DNA of 64,000 nt from Nocardiopsis alba DSM 43377 (GTDB lineage Bacteria; Actinomycetota; Actinomycetes; Streptosporangiales; Streptosporangiaceae): assembly GCF_000341225.1 (NCBI RefSeq), contig NZ_ANAC01000003.1, positions 178,464 to 242,463 on the forward strand, read 5' to 3'. Positions 46,910-55,316 of this stretch are shown here, in pieces; the first letter of the stretch is position 1; every line of letters begins with the position of its first letter. A program made the translations under genes and the position numbers. The notes under the pieces are model-generated. The model did no database searches. It saw nothing but the letters and a program-made list of their open reading frames with translations, and was not told where the DNA came from.

Positions 46910-47953
46910 TCAGCCCCAGAACTGCAACAGCAGCTCGCCGTGGAACATCATCCCGGTGATGGCCGGGTTGGGCAGGAGCAGCTCGAACAACGCGTAGAAC
47001 AGGTCGTCGAAGAGGTCCCGGACCACCGGCAGCCAGAGCACGGCGAACACGGCGATCGAGCAGAAGAGGCCGTTGGCCGCCACGAACGCGGTCCAGCGCG
47101 TGCCGCGGAAGGCGGCCAGGACGTGGTAGCAGTCCAGGCCGGGCAGCGGCAGCAGGTTGACCGCCGCGCTGGTCATGTTGGCGAAGGCCAGGAAGGCCAT
47201 CGAGGAGATCGCCCAGTTCACGCTGTCCTGGCCCGCCGGGACCAGGATCGACACGGTGAACGCCAGCACCGCGGACAGCAGCAGGCTCGCCAGCGGTCCG
47301 GCCAGGGCCACCATGACCCGGCGACCGCGACCCGGGATGTTCTCCCATTCCACGTAGGTGGGGGGCCCGTTCAGACCGAAGCCGCCCAGCCCCAGGTAGG
47401 CCGTGGGCAGCACGAGGCCACCGAAGGCCTGCCGGTATCCGAACGGGTTCAGCCGCAGGTAGGCGCTTCCCCGCAGGGAACGATCGCCGGCCAGGTAGGC
47501 GGCCAGGGCGTGGGCGAACTCGTGCACGGCCACCGACACGATCCAGCCGAGCAGGATGAGCAGGGGCGGGATGAACGGGGTGACCGCCGCGCCGTCGGCG
47601 GCCCAGTCCAGTTCCACGGCGCGCCAGGACAGCCAGCCCGCGAACCCGGCCAGGCCCAGGACGAGCAGGAAGAGGGGGCTGGGCAGGAAGTCGGCCGGTC
47701 CCCGCGAGGGGGTGTCGGACTCCGCGCTCTCGGGCGTCTCATCGGACTCATCGGAGTCGGTCGCGTCGCCCTCGCGTCCCTCCTCGGAACCGCCGTCCTC
47801 GTCCGCCCCGACCCCCGATCTGTTCAGGGCGTCCTCGGGCATCCGGGACCACGGATCGGCGGAGCGGGCCTCGTCGCCGCTGCCGGGGTCCTCGGCGTCG
47901 GGAACGGTCGTGTTCTCGGGTTCCGTCTGCTGGGGTGACTCGGGCGTGGGCAT
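46910..47953 (-). CDS. Site-2 protease family (M50) membrane metallopeptidase
   Basis: 347 residues from the ATG at 47953 (GGAG five bases upstream); an in-frame extension to 48031 is not needed. The first ~90 residues are a disordered, very acidic Asp/Glu/Ser tail. About six membrane helices follow, with VAVHEFAHALAAYLAGD holding the HExxH zinc site and VNLLPLPGLDCYH supplying the third-ligand NxxPxPxLD-type motif. S2P enzymes cut membrane proteins, often anti-sigma factors. The sigE/rseA locus in this same window is an obvious candidate client but not demonstrated. Confidence 0.88.
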   Translation of the reverse strand: MPTPESPQQTEPENTTVPDAEDPGSGDEARSADPWSRMPEDALNRSGVGADEDGGSEEGREGDATDSDESDETPESAESDTPSRGPADFLPSPLFLLVLGLAGFAGWLSWRAVELDWAADGAAVTPFIPPLLILLGWIVSVAVHEFAHALAAYLAGDRSLRGSAYLRLNPFGYRQAFGGLVLPTAYLGLGGFGLNGPPTYVEWENIPGRGRRVMVALAGPLASLLLSAVLAFTVSILVPAGQDSVNWAISSMAFLAFANMTSAAVNLLPLPGLDCYHVLAAFRGTRWTAFVAANGLFCSIAVFAVLWLPVVRDLFDDLFYALFELLLPNPAITGMMFHGELLLQFWG

Positions 47954-48054
47954 GAGGCTCCTGCTGGTCGCGGGTGGTTCGCGCTCCAGGTTAGGCCCTG
48001 ATTTCGAGCTCCGCGCAGCGGGTGCCCTCACGTGGAGTGGTCGTACGGGCGGGG

Positions 48055-49416
48055 TCAGACGACGGCGCGAGGGGACACCGCCGACCTGTGCAGACAGGCC
48101 AGGGCGAACGATCGTCCCACCGGGGTCAGTTCACGGCGGCCCACGCTCTCGTCCCCCACGACCAGCCCGAGCGCCTCCAACAACCAGCCCACCGCCATCA
48201 CCATGGCGCGTATCCGATCGGAGGAGTTCTCGGCCGTGCGGCGGTGCGCGGCCGCGTGCCGGCCGGAGGCCACAGGGGGTTCGAACGGACGCCACCCGGA
48301 CTCGGTGAGCACCCGCTCGGCGGCCTCGGCGTCGGAGGTGCCCCGCCGGGCGTGGGACCCCAGTCCTTGAGGGGAGCGGGTCAGCAGCAGCCCCAGAAGC
48401 GTCTCCGCGGCGGCCTGTTCCAGACCGCCGCCCCGTCCCAGGGCCTCGGTGGCGGCGACCCACAGGGAATCGGGGTCCTCGCGCAGCCGCCTGCCGCGGC
48501 GGGTGAGTTCGAGTCGGCGTCCGGATCGACGGACCGCGCGCATGGACCTCAGCACCTGGTGCAGAGCGATGAGCTGGGTGGCGTCGGTCTCGTTGCGCGG
48601 CGGGTCGGGTGTGGTGCGCCAGCCGAAGTCCTCGCACATGAGTCTGACCACGCCGGGGGAGATGTAGCCGATCTGGGTGAGGGAGATCCCCTCCGCCGCC
48701 AGATCGAGCAGACGGCGTAGCGGGGCCATGGCGGTCTCGGCGTCCCTGGGGGTGTCCGCTCCGGCGATGATCTGTCCGACCAGAGGCCACAGGTGCTGCC
48801 GATGCGGGTGGGCGGAAGAGCCCAGCCAGGCGCGGACACGCTCCTCGCGGATCCGGTCCAGCCGGCTCAGGCCGTGCCGGTCGGGCTGGGTGAGGAAGGA
48901 GCGGGCGAAACGCTCCTGCGCGGGTCGCCAGCCGCGCTTGCCCGGCCGGATGTCACCGAGGGAGACCGCCAACTCCAGGGCCGCGGCGGTCTCGCCGCGC
49001 ACGGTCAGTTCCACGTCGCCGACGGCGGTGCCCCAGGTCAGTTCGGGAAGGTCGGGGGGCTCCACCCCGGATTCCCACATGAGCCGCTCGTACATGGCCA
49101 GGGCGGCGTTGTGGTCGCGTTCGTACAGGTCCAGCAGGGCGGCGGTCTCGGGGGAGGAACAGACACCGGCGTAGCGGAACAGTTCGAGGAGTTGGAACAG
49201 TCGCCCCAGGGAACCCACGGCCAGCCGACGGTCCTCGGGGGAGTTCTGGAACCTGAGGGGGAGTTCGTACCAGCAGAGACGCTGGACGGCGTGTTGATGG
49301 AGCCGTTCGAGATCCTGCTCCGGGGCCAGGGTGTGCAGTGCAATGGCCGCCATCTCCGCCGACCGCTCGTCCCTACGGGCCAGTTCGGCGAGAGCCGACG
49401 CGACCGCCTCCCTCAT
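48055..49416 (-). CDS. Uncharacterised helix-rich protein with winged-helix-like segment
   Basis: 453 residues from the ATG at 49416; GTG codons at 49425 and 49428 are alternatives, since GGGGAGG (49430-49436) is closer to them than ideal. I recognise no named family over the full length. The first half is helical with many Leu/Arg/Glu. Residues ~245-320 (LTQIGYISPGVVRLMCEDFG, then ATQLIALHQVLRSMRAVRRS and LELTRRGRRL) look like a winged-helix module of the kind seen at the C-terminus of pRiA4b ORF-3-like actinobacterial proteins. No membrane segment or signal peptide. It is transcribed after the small gene at 49580-49825; the 150 bp between them hold no visible terminator. Confidence 0.7.
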   Translation of the reverse strand: MREAVASALAELARRDERSAEMAAIALHTLAPEQDLERLHQHAVQRLCWYELPLRFQNSPEDRRLAVGSLGRLFQLLELFRYAGVCSSPETAALLDLYERDHNAALAMYERLMWESGVEPPDLPELTWGTAVGDVELTVRGETAAALELAVSLGDIRPGKRGWRPAQERFARSFLTQPDRHGLSRLDRIREERVRAWLGSSAHPHRQHLWPLVGQIIAGADTPRDAETAMAPLRRLLDLAAEGISLTQIGYISPGVVRLMCEDFGWRTTPDPPRNETDATQLIALHQVLRSMRAVRRSGRRLELTRRGRRLREDPDSLWVAATEALGRGGGLEQAAAETLLGLLLTRSPQGLGSHARRGTSDAEAAERVLTESGWRPFEPPVASGRHAAAHRRTAENSSDRIRAMVMAVGWLLEALGLVVGDESVGRRELTPVGRSFALACLHRSAVSPRAVV

Positions 49417-49579
49417 GGTGGGCACCACCTCCCCGCGTGCCTAGGGCCCGTCCGTCCGGGGAACAGGACGTCCGGGCACGGTGCTTCGTTGTCGGCCCGA
49501 GGTCACGGTTGGGGGGCGCCGTCGACAGGGCTCAGCCTCTCCTACCCGGGAAAGGGTGAAGAATGCCGTGATGTGGGGT

Positions 49580-49825
49580 CTAGGAACGCTCACCCCGCCG
49601 TCGTGGGGGTACGGGGGGAACGACACGGCTGGCGACGATGGCGTTCTCGGCGACCTCGACCGTCGACTCGTCCCTGCGGCGCACGGTGAGGATCCCCTCG
49701 GACCAGGACTCCACCACACCGACGATATCGGTGAAGTCCCCTTCGGGGAGGGTGATTCGCAGGGAGACGCGCCGACCGACGTCATCCCGTGTGATTCTGT
49801 GGACCAGCCGGCCCCGCAAGTGCAT
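49580..49825 (-). CDS. Small beta-barrel protein like the N-domain of Rv0428c-type acetyltransferases
   Basis: 81 residues from the ATG at 49825 (GGCGGGA upstream). The pattern is a compact SH3-like strand set: RVSLRITLPEGDFTDIVGVV, then SEGILTVRRRDESTVEVAEN, then AIVASRVVPP. In Rv0428c-like GNAT proteins this module precedes the acetyltransferase domain; here it stands alone. A longer in-frame reading to 49996 crosses the apparent promoter and is rejected. Function is unknown, possibly RNA or protein binding. Confidence 0.7.
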   Translation of the reverse strand: MHLRGRLVHRITRDDVGRRVSLRITLPEGDFTDIVGVVESWSEGILTVRRRDESTVEVAENAIVASRVVPPVPPRRRGERS

Positions 49826-49866
49826 GATTCCCGCCCCCGAGTGTGCGCCGAATGTCGTCCGGCGCC

Positions 49867-49893
49867 ATACTAGGACGACGACATCTGTGCCAA
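49867..49893 (-). promoter_or_regulatory. Candidate housekeeping promoter for the small beta-barrel gene
   Basis: On the minus strand, TTGGCA (49893-49888) is followed after 15 bases by TAGTAT (49872-49867). Both hexamers are close to the sigma-70 consensus but the spacer is two bases short. Transcription would begin ~35 bases before the ATG at 49825. Confidence 0.4.
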
Positions 49894-50006
49894 TAGCTTG
49901 CAGAGCCGGGAGCACGGGCGACGCCCGCACGTCGATCGTGGCCCCGGGAACTCTGAAGGTCCCCGCCTCCCCCGTGGGTGAGCGGGGGTGAGACAAGGAG
50001 TACGAC

Positions 50007-50327
50007 GTGACCTACGTCATCGCGCAACCCTGTGTTGATGTTCTGGACAAGGCGTGCATCGACGAGTGCCCCGTGGACTGTATCTACGAGGGCGACCGCA
50101 TGCTCTACATCCACCCGGACGAGTGCGTTGACTGTGGTGCGTGCGAGCCGGTGTGCCCCGTCGAGGCCATCTACTACGAGGACGACCTGCCCGAGCAGTG
50201 GTCCGAGTTCTACAAGGCCAACGTCGACTTCTTCGACGACCTCGGCTCGCCGGGCGGCGCCTCCAAGGTCGGCAAGATCGACCGCGACCACCCGATCGTC
50301 GCCAAGCTTCCTCCGCAGGCCGAGTGA
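50007..50327 (+). CDS. fdxA: Seven-iron ferredoxin (3Fe-4S / 4Fe-4S)
   Basis: 106 residues from a GTG with AAGGAG seven bases upstream. It is a small soluble electron carrier. Eight cysteines sit at 9, 17, 21, 25, 40, 43, 46 and 50. The CVDCGACEPVCP motif and the wider-spaced first set (PCVDVLDKACIDECP) match actinobacterial seven-iron ferredoxins such as FdxC. The acidic C-terminal extension is typical. It lies directly before dapC, the order seen in mycobacteria and Streptomyces, but a terminator separates them. Confidence 0.95.
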   Translation: MTYVIAQPCVDVLDKACIDECPVDCIYEGDRMLYIHPDECVDCGACEPVCPVEAIYYEDDLPEQWSEFYKANVDFFDDLGSPGGASKVGKIDRDHPIVAKLPPQAE

Positions 50328-50398
50328 GCGACGCTACGCCAACGCATCCCCTTGGCGCAGAGGTCGCGTGGGCGTGAGGCCTGCCCCGAGCGTGATGT

Positions 50399-50432
50399 GT
50401 CGCGCCGATCCCCGAGGCGGGGTCGGCGCGAC
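50399..50432 (+). terminator. Terminator after the ferredoxin gene
   Basis: GTCGCGCCGA (50399-50408) pairs with TCGGCGCGAC (50423-50432), plus an inner CCCC/GGGG, with one bulged T. Confidence 0.8.
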
Positions 50433-50485
50433 GCTGTTGTGCGGAGAAGGAACCACAGCTTCCGAACAGGATGGAGAACGCCCCG

Positions 50486-51598
50486 ATGGGTGAACGGCGA
50501 CCGGTGACCGATCGTCTCCCGACCTTTCCCTGGGACCGTCTGACGCCGTACAAGACGACGGCCTCGGCCCACCCCGACGGCATCGTCGACCTGTCCGTCG
50601 GCACCCCGGTCGACCCGGTCCCGGCGAACCTGCGCGAGGCGCTGGCCGCCGCCGCGGATTCGCCCGGATATCCGCTGACCTGGGGGACGCCCGAGCTGCG
50701 CGCCTCCATCCAGGGCTGGCTGGAGCGCCGCCACGGCGTGCGCGTGGCCGAGGGCGCGGTGCTGCCGACGGTGGGCTCCAAGGAGCTGGTGGCCTGGCTG
50801 CCGACCCTGCTCGGCCTGGGCGAGGGCGACACGGTGGTCCTGCCCGAGCTGGCCTACCCCACCTATGACGTGGGGGCGCGGATCGCCGGAGCCACCCCGG
50901 TGGCCACCGACGGCCTCACCGCGCTCGGTCCGGCCCCGGTACGGCTGGTGTGGGTGAACTCCCCCGCCAACCCGACCGGGCGGGTCCTGGGCAAGGACCA
51001 CCTGCGCAAGGTGGTGGCCTGGGCCCGCGAGCACGGCGCCATCGTCGCCTCCGACGAGTGCTACCTCGACCTGGGCTGGGAGGAGGACGCCGAGCCGATC
51101 TCGATCCTGCACCCGGACGTCTGCGGCGGTTCGCACGAGAACCTGCTGGCCGTGCACTCGCTGTCCAAGCGTTCCAACCTCGCGGGGTACCGCGCGGCCT
51201 TCGTCGCGGGCGACCCCGAGTTGGTCGCGGAACTGTTGGCGGTGCGCAAGCACGCCGGGATGATCGTTCCCGCCCCGGTCCAGGCGGCCATGCGCGCGGC
51301 TTTGGACGACGACGCCCACGCGGCCGAGCAGAAGGAGCGTTACCGCGCCCGCCGTGCCCGGCTGCGCGCGGCCTTCGAGGGCGCGGGCTGGCGGATCGAG
51401 CACTCCCAGGCCGGCCTGTACCTGTGGGCGAGCCACCCGGACCACGATTCCTGGGGGGCGGTGGGCGCGCTCGCCGAACGCGGCGTCCTGGTCGCCCCGG
51501 GCGCTTTCTACGGCACGGCGGGCGAAGGTCACGTACGGGTGGCCTTCACCGCCACCGACGAGCGTGTCGACGCCGCCGTCGAGCGCTTGGCGAAGTGA
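50486..51598 (+). CDS. dapC: Succinyldiaminopimelate aminotransferase
   Basis: 370 residues from the ATG at 50486, nine bases after GGAG; the ATG at 50471 lies directly on an AGG and is less likely. It is a fold-type I PLP enzyme that makes N-succinyl-L,L-diaminopimelate from the keto acid in the lysine/peptidoglycan pathway, between dapD and dapE in this window. PLP-site marks: WVNSPANPTGRV, SDECYLDLGW and the lysine in HSLSKRSNLAGYR, with the terminal HVRVAFTATDE. The family's usual start (SDRLPxFPWDxLxPY) is matched by TDRLPTFPWDRLTPY. Confidence 0.93.
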   Translation: MGERRPVTDRLPTFPWDRLTPYKTTASAHPDGIVDLSVGTPVDPVPANLREALAAAADSPGYPLTWGTPELRASIQGWLERRHGVRVAEGAVLPTVGSKELVAWLPTLLGLGEGDTVVLPELAYPTYDVGARIAGATPVATDGLTALGPAPVRLVWVNSPANPTGRVLGKDHLRKVVAWAREHGAIVASDECYLDLGWEEDAEPISILHPDVCGGSHENLLAVHSLSKRSNLAGYRAAFVAGDPELVAELLAVRKHAGMIVPAPVQAAMRAALDDDAHAAEQKERYRARRARLRAAFEGAGWRIEHSQAGLYLWASHPDHDSWGAVGALAERGVLVAPGAFYGTAGEGHVRVAFTATDERVDAAVERLAK

Positions 51599-51610
51599 TG
51601 TGAGGCCCGT

Positions 51611-51640
51611 CCGGGCGTCGGGGGTCTCCCCGGCGCCCGG
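51611..51640. terminator. Bidirectional terminator between dapC and the VOC gene
   Basis: CCGGGCG (51611-51617) pairs with CGCCCGG (51634-51640); six more pairs, one of them G-T, continue the stem to a four-base loop. Confidence 0.8.
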
Positions 51641-51646
51641 CGGTGC

Positions 51647-52005
51647 TCAAGGGCGTCCGGTCGGACGGACCAGGCAGAACTCGTTCCCTTCGGGGTCGCG
51701 CATGACCCGGAACGCCCCCTGGGCGTCGGTGGCGGTCTCGCCCACGGCGGTCGCCCCCAGCGCGAGCAGCCGCTCCGCCGACTCGGCGATGTCGGTCACA
51801 CGCACGTCCGCGTGGACGCGGTGAGGCGTCCTCTCGGGCTCGTCCGTGGGTTGGAAGGACAATCGGGGCGCCCCCGGTAGGTCGACGTAGGACCACCCGT
51901 CGGGCCGGTCCACCGGGACGCCTCCCAAGAGTTCGGCCCAGAAGCGGGCGAGGGCGGAGGGGCGACGGCGTCGATGACCCACTGGTCGATGGTTCCCGGT
52001 CTCAT
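51647..52005 (-). pseudogene. VOC/glyoxalase-like protein with an N-terminal frameshift
   Basis: The start (ATG 52005) encodes MRPGTIDQWVIDAVAP, the expected first strand. A VOC domain continues in another frame as SALARFWAELLGGVPVDRPD through SYVDLPGAP, VHADVRVTDI and FRVMRDPEGNEFCLV. The frames meet at a run of four G (51959-51962, plus strand). One missing base there would restore ...VAPxSALARFW, the common family sequence D-x-x-x-P-x-A-L-A-R-F-W. Either the gene is broken or the base is a sequencing or assembly error. A GTG at 51982 could still express a protein missing its first strand. The substrate of such VOC proteins is unknown. Confidence 0.75.
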
Positions 52006-52027
52006 ACGCCGGATCCTAGGGCGTCGA

Positions 52028-52900
52028 CTAGCGGAGCACGAGGCGTCCGTCGGTGCCCTCCTCCAGTTCGGTCCACTGCTCGGCGCCGTCCATGCCGTCC
52101 GAGGCGCGCCACCGCAGGTTCTCGTAGCTCACGGAGGACAGACCGTACTCCTCGGCGTGCGTCACGGCCCACTGGGCCATCGCCCGACCGAGGTCGCCGG
52201 TCCTCGGCTCGGAGTCCACCGGAAGGACGGCCGGATCGGTGCCGAACACCCGGGCGATCTCCTCCTCGGCCCCGGCCGTGTCGGCCTCGCCCTCGCGCAG
52301 CGCCTCCGCCGTCTCCGCGTCGAACCAGCAGGTCACGTCGGTCCCCTCGCCGCCGGTGAAGGCCTCGGCCATCCTCCTGGACAGGGCCTCGTGCTGGTCG
52401 TAGGCGAACCCGTGGGCGCTGCGCTGCACCTGCTGCGCGGCCTCGTAGACCGGCATGTCCTCCCAGCCGTCCACCTCGATCAGCGCGTCGTAGAACGACC
52501 GGCTGGCGAACACCGGGTCCATGATCTCCTCGGGGTCGCCCCATTCCTGGGACGGGCGCTGCTGGAACAGACCCACCGAGTCCCGGTCCCCGTACCCGAT
52601 GTTGTAGAAGCGCGATTCCTGCCACACGGTCGCGTAGGCGACGGTCACCGCCTCCTCGGGCAGGTCCCGGCTGTACGCGACACCGCCGACGGTCGTCATG
52701 TTCACGGCCTGGTCCGCTTCCAGGTCGTAGGTGCCGTCCGACAGCGTCAGACGGCATCCGGGCTCGGGAGCCTCCTCCGTGTTCAACGGCTCGAACGTGG
52801 TCAGCACGTAGTAGGCGCCGGCCACGAACAGGGAGCAGACGAAGGTCAGGATGAGGAGGATCTTGGCGAACGCGGAGAACTTCCTGCGTTTACTGGGCAC
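52028..52900 (-). CDS. Membrane-anchored lytic-transglycosylase-like protein
   Basis: 290 residues. A basic cytoplasmic start leads to one membrane helix (~12-34), then an extracellular domain. The core QESRFYNIGYGDRDSVGLFQ, then QRPSQEWG, resembles the catalytic Glu and GLFQ-type segment of SLT-like transglycosylases. The SFYDALIEVDGWEDMPVYEAAQQ region and HGFAYDQHEALSRRM follow, as in the widespread actinobacterial proteins of this type. It may trim peptidoglycan strands. One Cys pair (GCRLTL, VTCWF) could form a disulfide. The gene is 22 bp upstream of the VOC gene on the same strand. Confidence 0.82.
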   Translation of the reverse strand: MPSKRRKFSAFAKILLILTFVCSLFVAGAYYVLTTFEPLNTEEAPEPGCRLTLSDGTYDLEADQAVNMTTVGGVAYSRDLPEEAVTVAYATVWQESRFYNIGYGDRDSVGLFQQRPSQEWGDPEEIMDPVFASRSFYDALIEVDGWEDMPVYEAAQQVQRSAHGFAYDQHEALSRRMAEAFTGGEGTDVTCWFDAETAEALREGEADTAGAEEEIARVFGTDPAVLPVDSEPRTGDLGRAMAQWAVTHAEEYGLSSVSYENLRWRASDGMDGAEQWTELEEGTDGRLVLR

Positions 52901-53167
52901 GGGCGAACCAAGGGTCGGCGACGGGTGGGACGCACGTATCGCCCCCGCGGCGTGCGGGGCCGAGGCCGTGCGCCGGGCCGCCGGGGAGATCCTTCGGAGG
53001 GATTCCGTGAGGAGGGCGGCCGGCGGGCCTCGGCCGCATTGTAGTAGGAGCTACGAAGACTCATAGGAAGGCTTCCCGAGGCGGGGCCGCCCCGGTGACC
53101 GATCCCTCGCCACAGGTGGGCGGGGTGGATACGGCCCACCCCCGATGAGCGACTAACGTGGGTTCAC

Positions 53168-54004
53168 ATGACCAGCTCGTACACCAGTCCGCTGCCCGAC
53201 CAGATCGACGAACTCTGGGAGCGGCGCTCCGAACTGACCCCCGACCACTCCGAGGCGCGTGAGATCATCACCGGCGCCATCGACCAGATCGACGAGGGCA
53301 AGGCCCGTGTGGCCTTCGTCGACCCCGCCACCGACGGTGTGGTGGTCGACGAGCGCGCCAAGCGTTCCATCCTCCTCGGCTTCAAGGTCCTGGACATGAA
53401 GGAGTCGACGGTCGGCGACTTCTACCACCACGACCGCATGCCGCTGAAGACCCGCTTCGACGGTGTCCGCGTCGTCGCCGGCGCGATCGCCCGCTGGGGC
53501 TCCTACCTGGCCCCCGGCGTGGTCCTCATGCCGTCCTTCACCAACATCGGCGCCTACGTCGGCTCGGGCACCATGGTCGACACCTGGGCGACCGTCGGTT
53601 CCTGCGCGCAGGTCGGCGAGAACGTCCACCTGTCCGGTGGCGTGGGCGTCGGCGGCGTCCTGGAGCCCCCGCAGGCCTCCCCGGTGATCATCGAGGACGA
53701 GGCCTTCCTGGGCTCGCGCAGCATGGTCGTCGAGGGCGCCCGGGTGCGCAAGGGCGCCAAGCTCGGCGCGGGCACCATCCTCACCTCCTCCACGCGCGTC
53801 TTCGACGCCGAGACCGGTGAGGAACTGGCGCGCGGCGAGGCCCCGGCCTGGTCGGTGTGCGTCACCGCCAACCGGACCAAGAGCTTCCCCGGCGGCGACT
53901 TCGGTATGCCGGTGCTGCTGGTGCTCAAGCGTCTGGAGGAGGGGCAGGAGCACGACAAGCTCGCCCTGAACGACCTCCTGCGCGAGCACGGCGTCAACGC
54001 CTGA
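53168..54004 (+). CDS. dapD: Tetrahydrodipicolinate N-succinyltransferase
   Basis: 278 residues from the ATG at 53168. It transfers succinyl from succinyl-CoA to tetrahydrodipicolinate in the lysine pathway. The C-terminal half is a left-handed beta-helix of hexapeptide repeats (VVLMPSFTNIGAYVGSGTMV, ATVGSCAQVGENVHLSGGVG, then VGGVLEPPQ), typical of the actinobacterial DapD group. No ribosome site is visible. TAACGT at 53154-53159 lies eight bases from the ATG, so a leaderless message is likely. It is followed by a terminator and then dapE. Confidence 0.95.
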   Translation: MTSSYTSPLPDQIDELWERRSELTPDHSEAREIITGAIDQIDEGKARVAFVDPATDGVVVDERAKRSILLGFKVLDMKESTVGDFYHHDRMPLKTRFDGVRVVAGAIARWGSYLAPGVVLMPSFTNIGAYVGSGTMVDTWATVGSCAQVGENVHLSGGVGVGGVLEPPQASPVIIEDEAFLGSRSMVVEGARVRKGAKLGAGTILTSSTRVFDAETGEELARGEAPAWSVCVTANRTKSFPGGDFGMPVLLVLKRLEEGQEHDKLALNDLLREHGVNA

Positions 54005-54023
54005 CGTCCGACGCGTTCGGATC

Positions 54024-54057
54024 CGGGGCGTCCTTCCGCACGTGGGAGGGCGCCCCG
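54024..54057 (+). terminator. Terminator between dapD and dapE
   Basis: CGGGGCG (54024-54030) and CGCCCCG (54051-54057), continued inward by seven more pairs (two wobble) to a six-base loop. Confidence 0.8.
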
Positions 54058-54155
54058 TCGCGTGTTCTAGGGTGTTCCAGGTGCCTGCCGCGCACTCGGG
54101 GCGCGCACGCACCGAACAGGACGCGAACCCACACCCAGTGAAACGGGGCGACACC

Positions 54156-55220
54156 ATGCTGGACCTGACCTCGGACGTGGCGGACCTGACCGCCGCCCTC
54201 GTGGATATCCGTTCCGAGAGCGGTGACGAGAAGAACCTCGCCGACGCGGTCGAGAACGCGCTGTCGACCCTCTCCCACCTCACGGTCACCCGTGACGGCG
54301 ACGCGGTCGTCGCCCGCACCGAACTGGGACGCGACCGTCGTGTCGTGATCGCCGGTCACCTCGACACCGTGCCGATCGTCGACAACGTGCCCTCCCACGT
54401 GGACGGCGACCGGCTCTACGGGTGCGGAACCTCGGACATGAAGGCCGGTGTGGCCGTCCAGCTCAAGCTGGCCGCCCTGGTCACCGAGCCGGTCCACGAC
54501 CTCACCTTCGTCTTCTACGACAACGAGGAGGTCGACGCCTCCCTCAACGGCCTCCTGCGGTTGAGCCGCAACCACCCCGAGTGGCTGGCCGGCGACTTCG
54601 CGATCCTCATGGAGCCCACCGACGGCATGATCGAGGGCGGCTGCCAGGGCACCATGCGCGTGGACGTGAAGGCCACCGGCAAGCGCGCCCACAGCGCCCG
54701 CTCTTGGAAGGGCGAGAACGCCGTCCACAAGGCCGGGGCGATCCTGGACGTCCTGCGCGCCTACACGCCTCGACAGCCCGAGGTCGAGGGTCTGGCCTTC
54801 CACGAGGGTCTCAACGCCGTGTTCATCGAAGGCGGCGTGGCCGGCAACGTCATCCCCGACGAGTGCGTGGTCAAGGTCAACTACCGCTACGCCCCGGACC
54901 GTTCTCCGGCCGAGGCCGAGGCGCACCTGCGCGAGGTGTTCGCCGGCTTCGAGGTGACCCTCACCGACTCCGCCGCCCCGGCCCGCCCCGGACTGGACGA
55001 CCCCTCGGCCGCCGCGTTCGTCACCGCGGTGGGGGACGGCCGGGCGCGCGCCAAGCTCGGTTGGACCGACGTCTCCCGCTTCTCCGAACTGGGCGTTCCC
55101 GCCGTCAACTACGGTCCTGGCGACCCGATGCTGGCCCACACCAGGGACGAGTACGCGACGATCTCGCAGATCCGCGAGGCCGAGGAGCGCATGGTCGCCT
55201 GGCTCACCGCCCGGGACTGA
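54156..55220 (+). CDS. dapE: Succinyl-diaminopimelate desuccinylase
   Basis: 354 residues from the ATG at 54156 (a GTG at 54138 is an alternative). It releases L,L-diaminopimelate from its succinyl form, completing the dapD-dapC-dapE branch. M20 dizinc marks: GHLDTVP (metal His and Asp), YGCGTSDMKAGVA (bridging Asp), FYDNEEVD (catalytic Glu pair) and MEPTDGMIEGGCQGTM. The lid domain has GKRAHSARSW. The final metal His is in LAHTRDEY. All expected ligands are present. A terminator follows. Confidence 0.95.
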   Translation: MLDLTSDVADLTAALVDIRSESGDEKNLADAVENALSTLSHLTVTRDGDAVVARTELGRDRRVVIAGHLDTVPIVDNVPSHVDGDRLYGCGTSDMKAGVAVQLKLAALVTEPVHDLTFVFYDNEEVDASLNGLLRLSRNHPEWLAGDFAILMEPTDGMIEGGCQGTMRVDVKATGKRAHSARSWKGENAVHKAGAILDVLRAYTPRQPEVEGLAFHEGLNAVFIEGGVAGNVIPDECVVKVNYRYAPDRSPAEAEAHLREVFAGFEVTLTDSAAPARPGLDDPSAAAFVTAVGDGRARAKLGWTDVSRFSELGVPAVNYGPGDPMLAHTRDEYATISQIREAEERMVAWLTARD

Positions 55221-55231
55221 CCCCCGAGCGC

Positions 55232-55270
55232 GTGACCCGCGGCGGCCATCAGTGGCCACCCGCGGGTCAC
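55232..55270 (+). terminator. Terminator after dapE
   Basis: GTGACCCGCGG (55232-55242) pairs with CCGCGGGTCAC (55260-55270), enclosing an inner GGCCA/TGGCC hairpin with a TCAG loop. Confidence 0.85.
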
Positions 55271-55316
55271 ACGCGATTCAGGTGTGAGGCGCCTCCGTCC
55301 GGATAGTTTTACGTGC

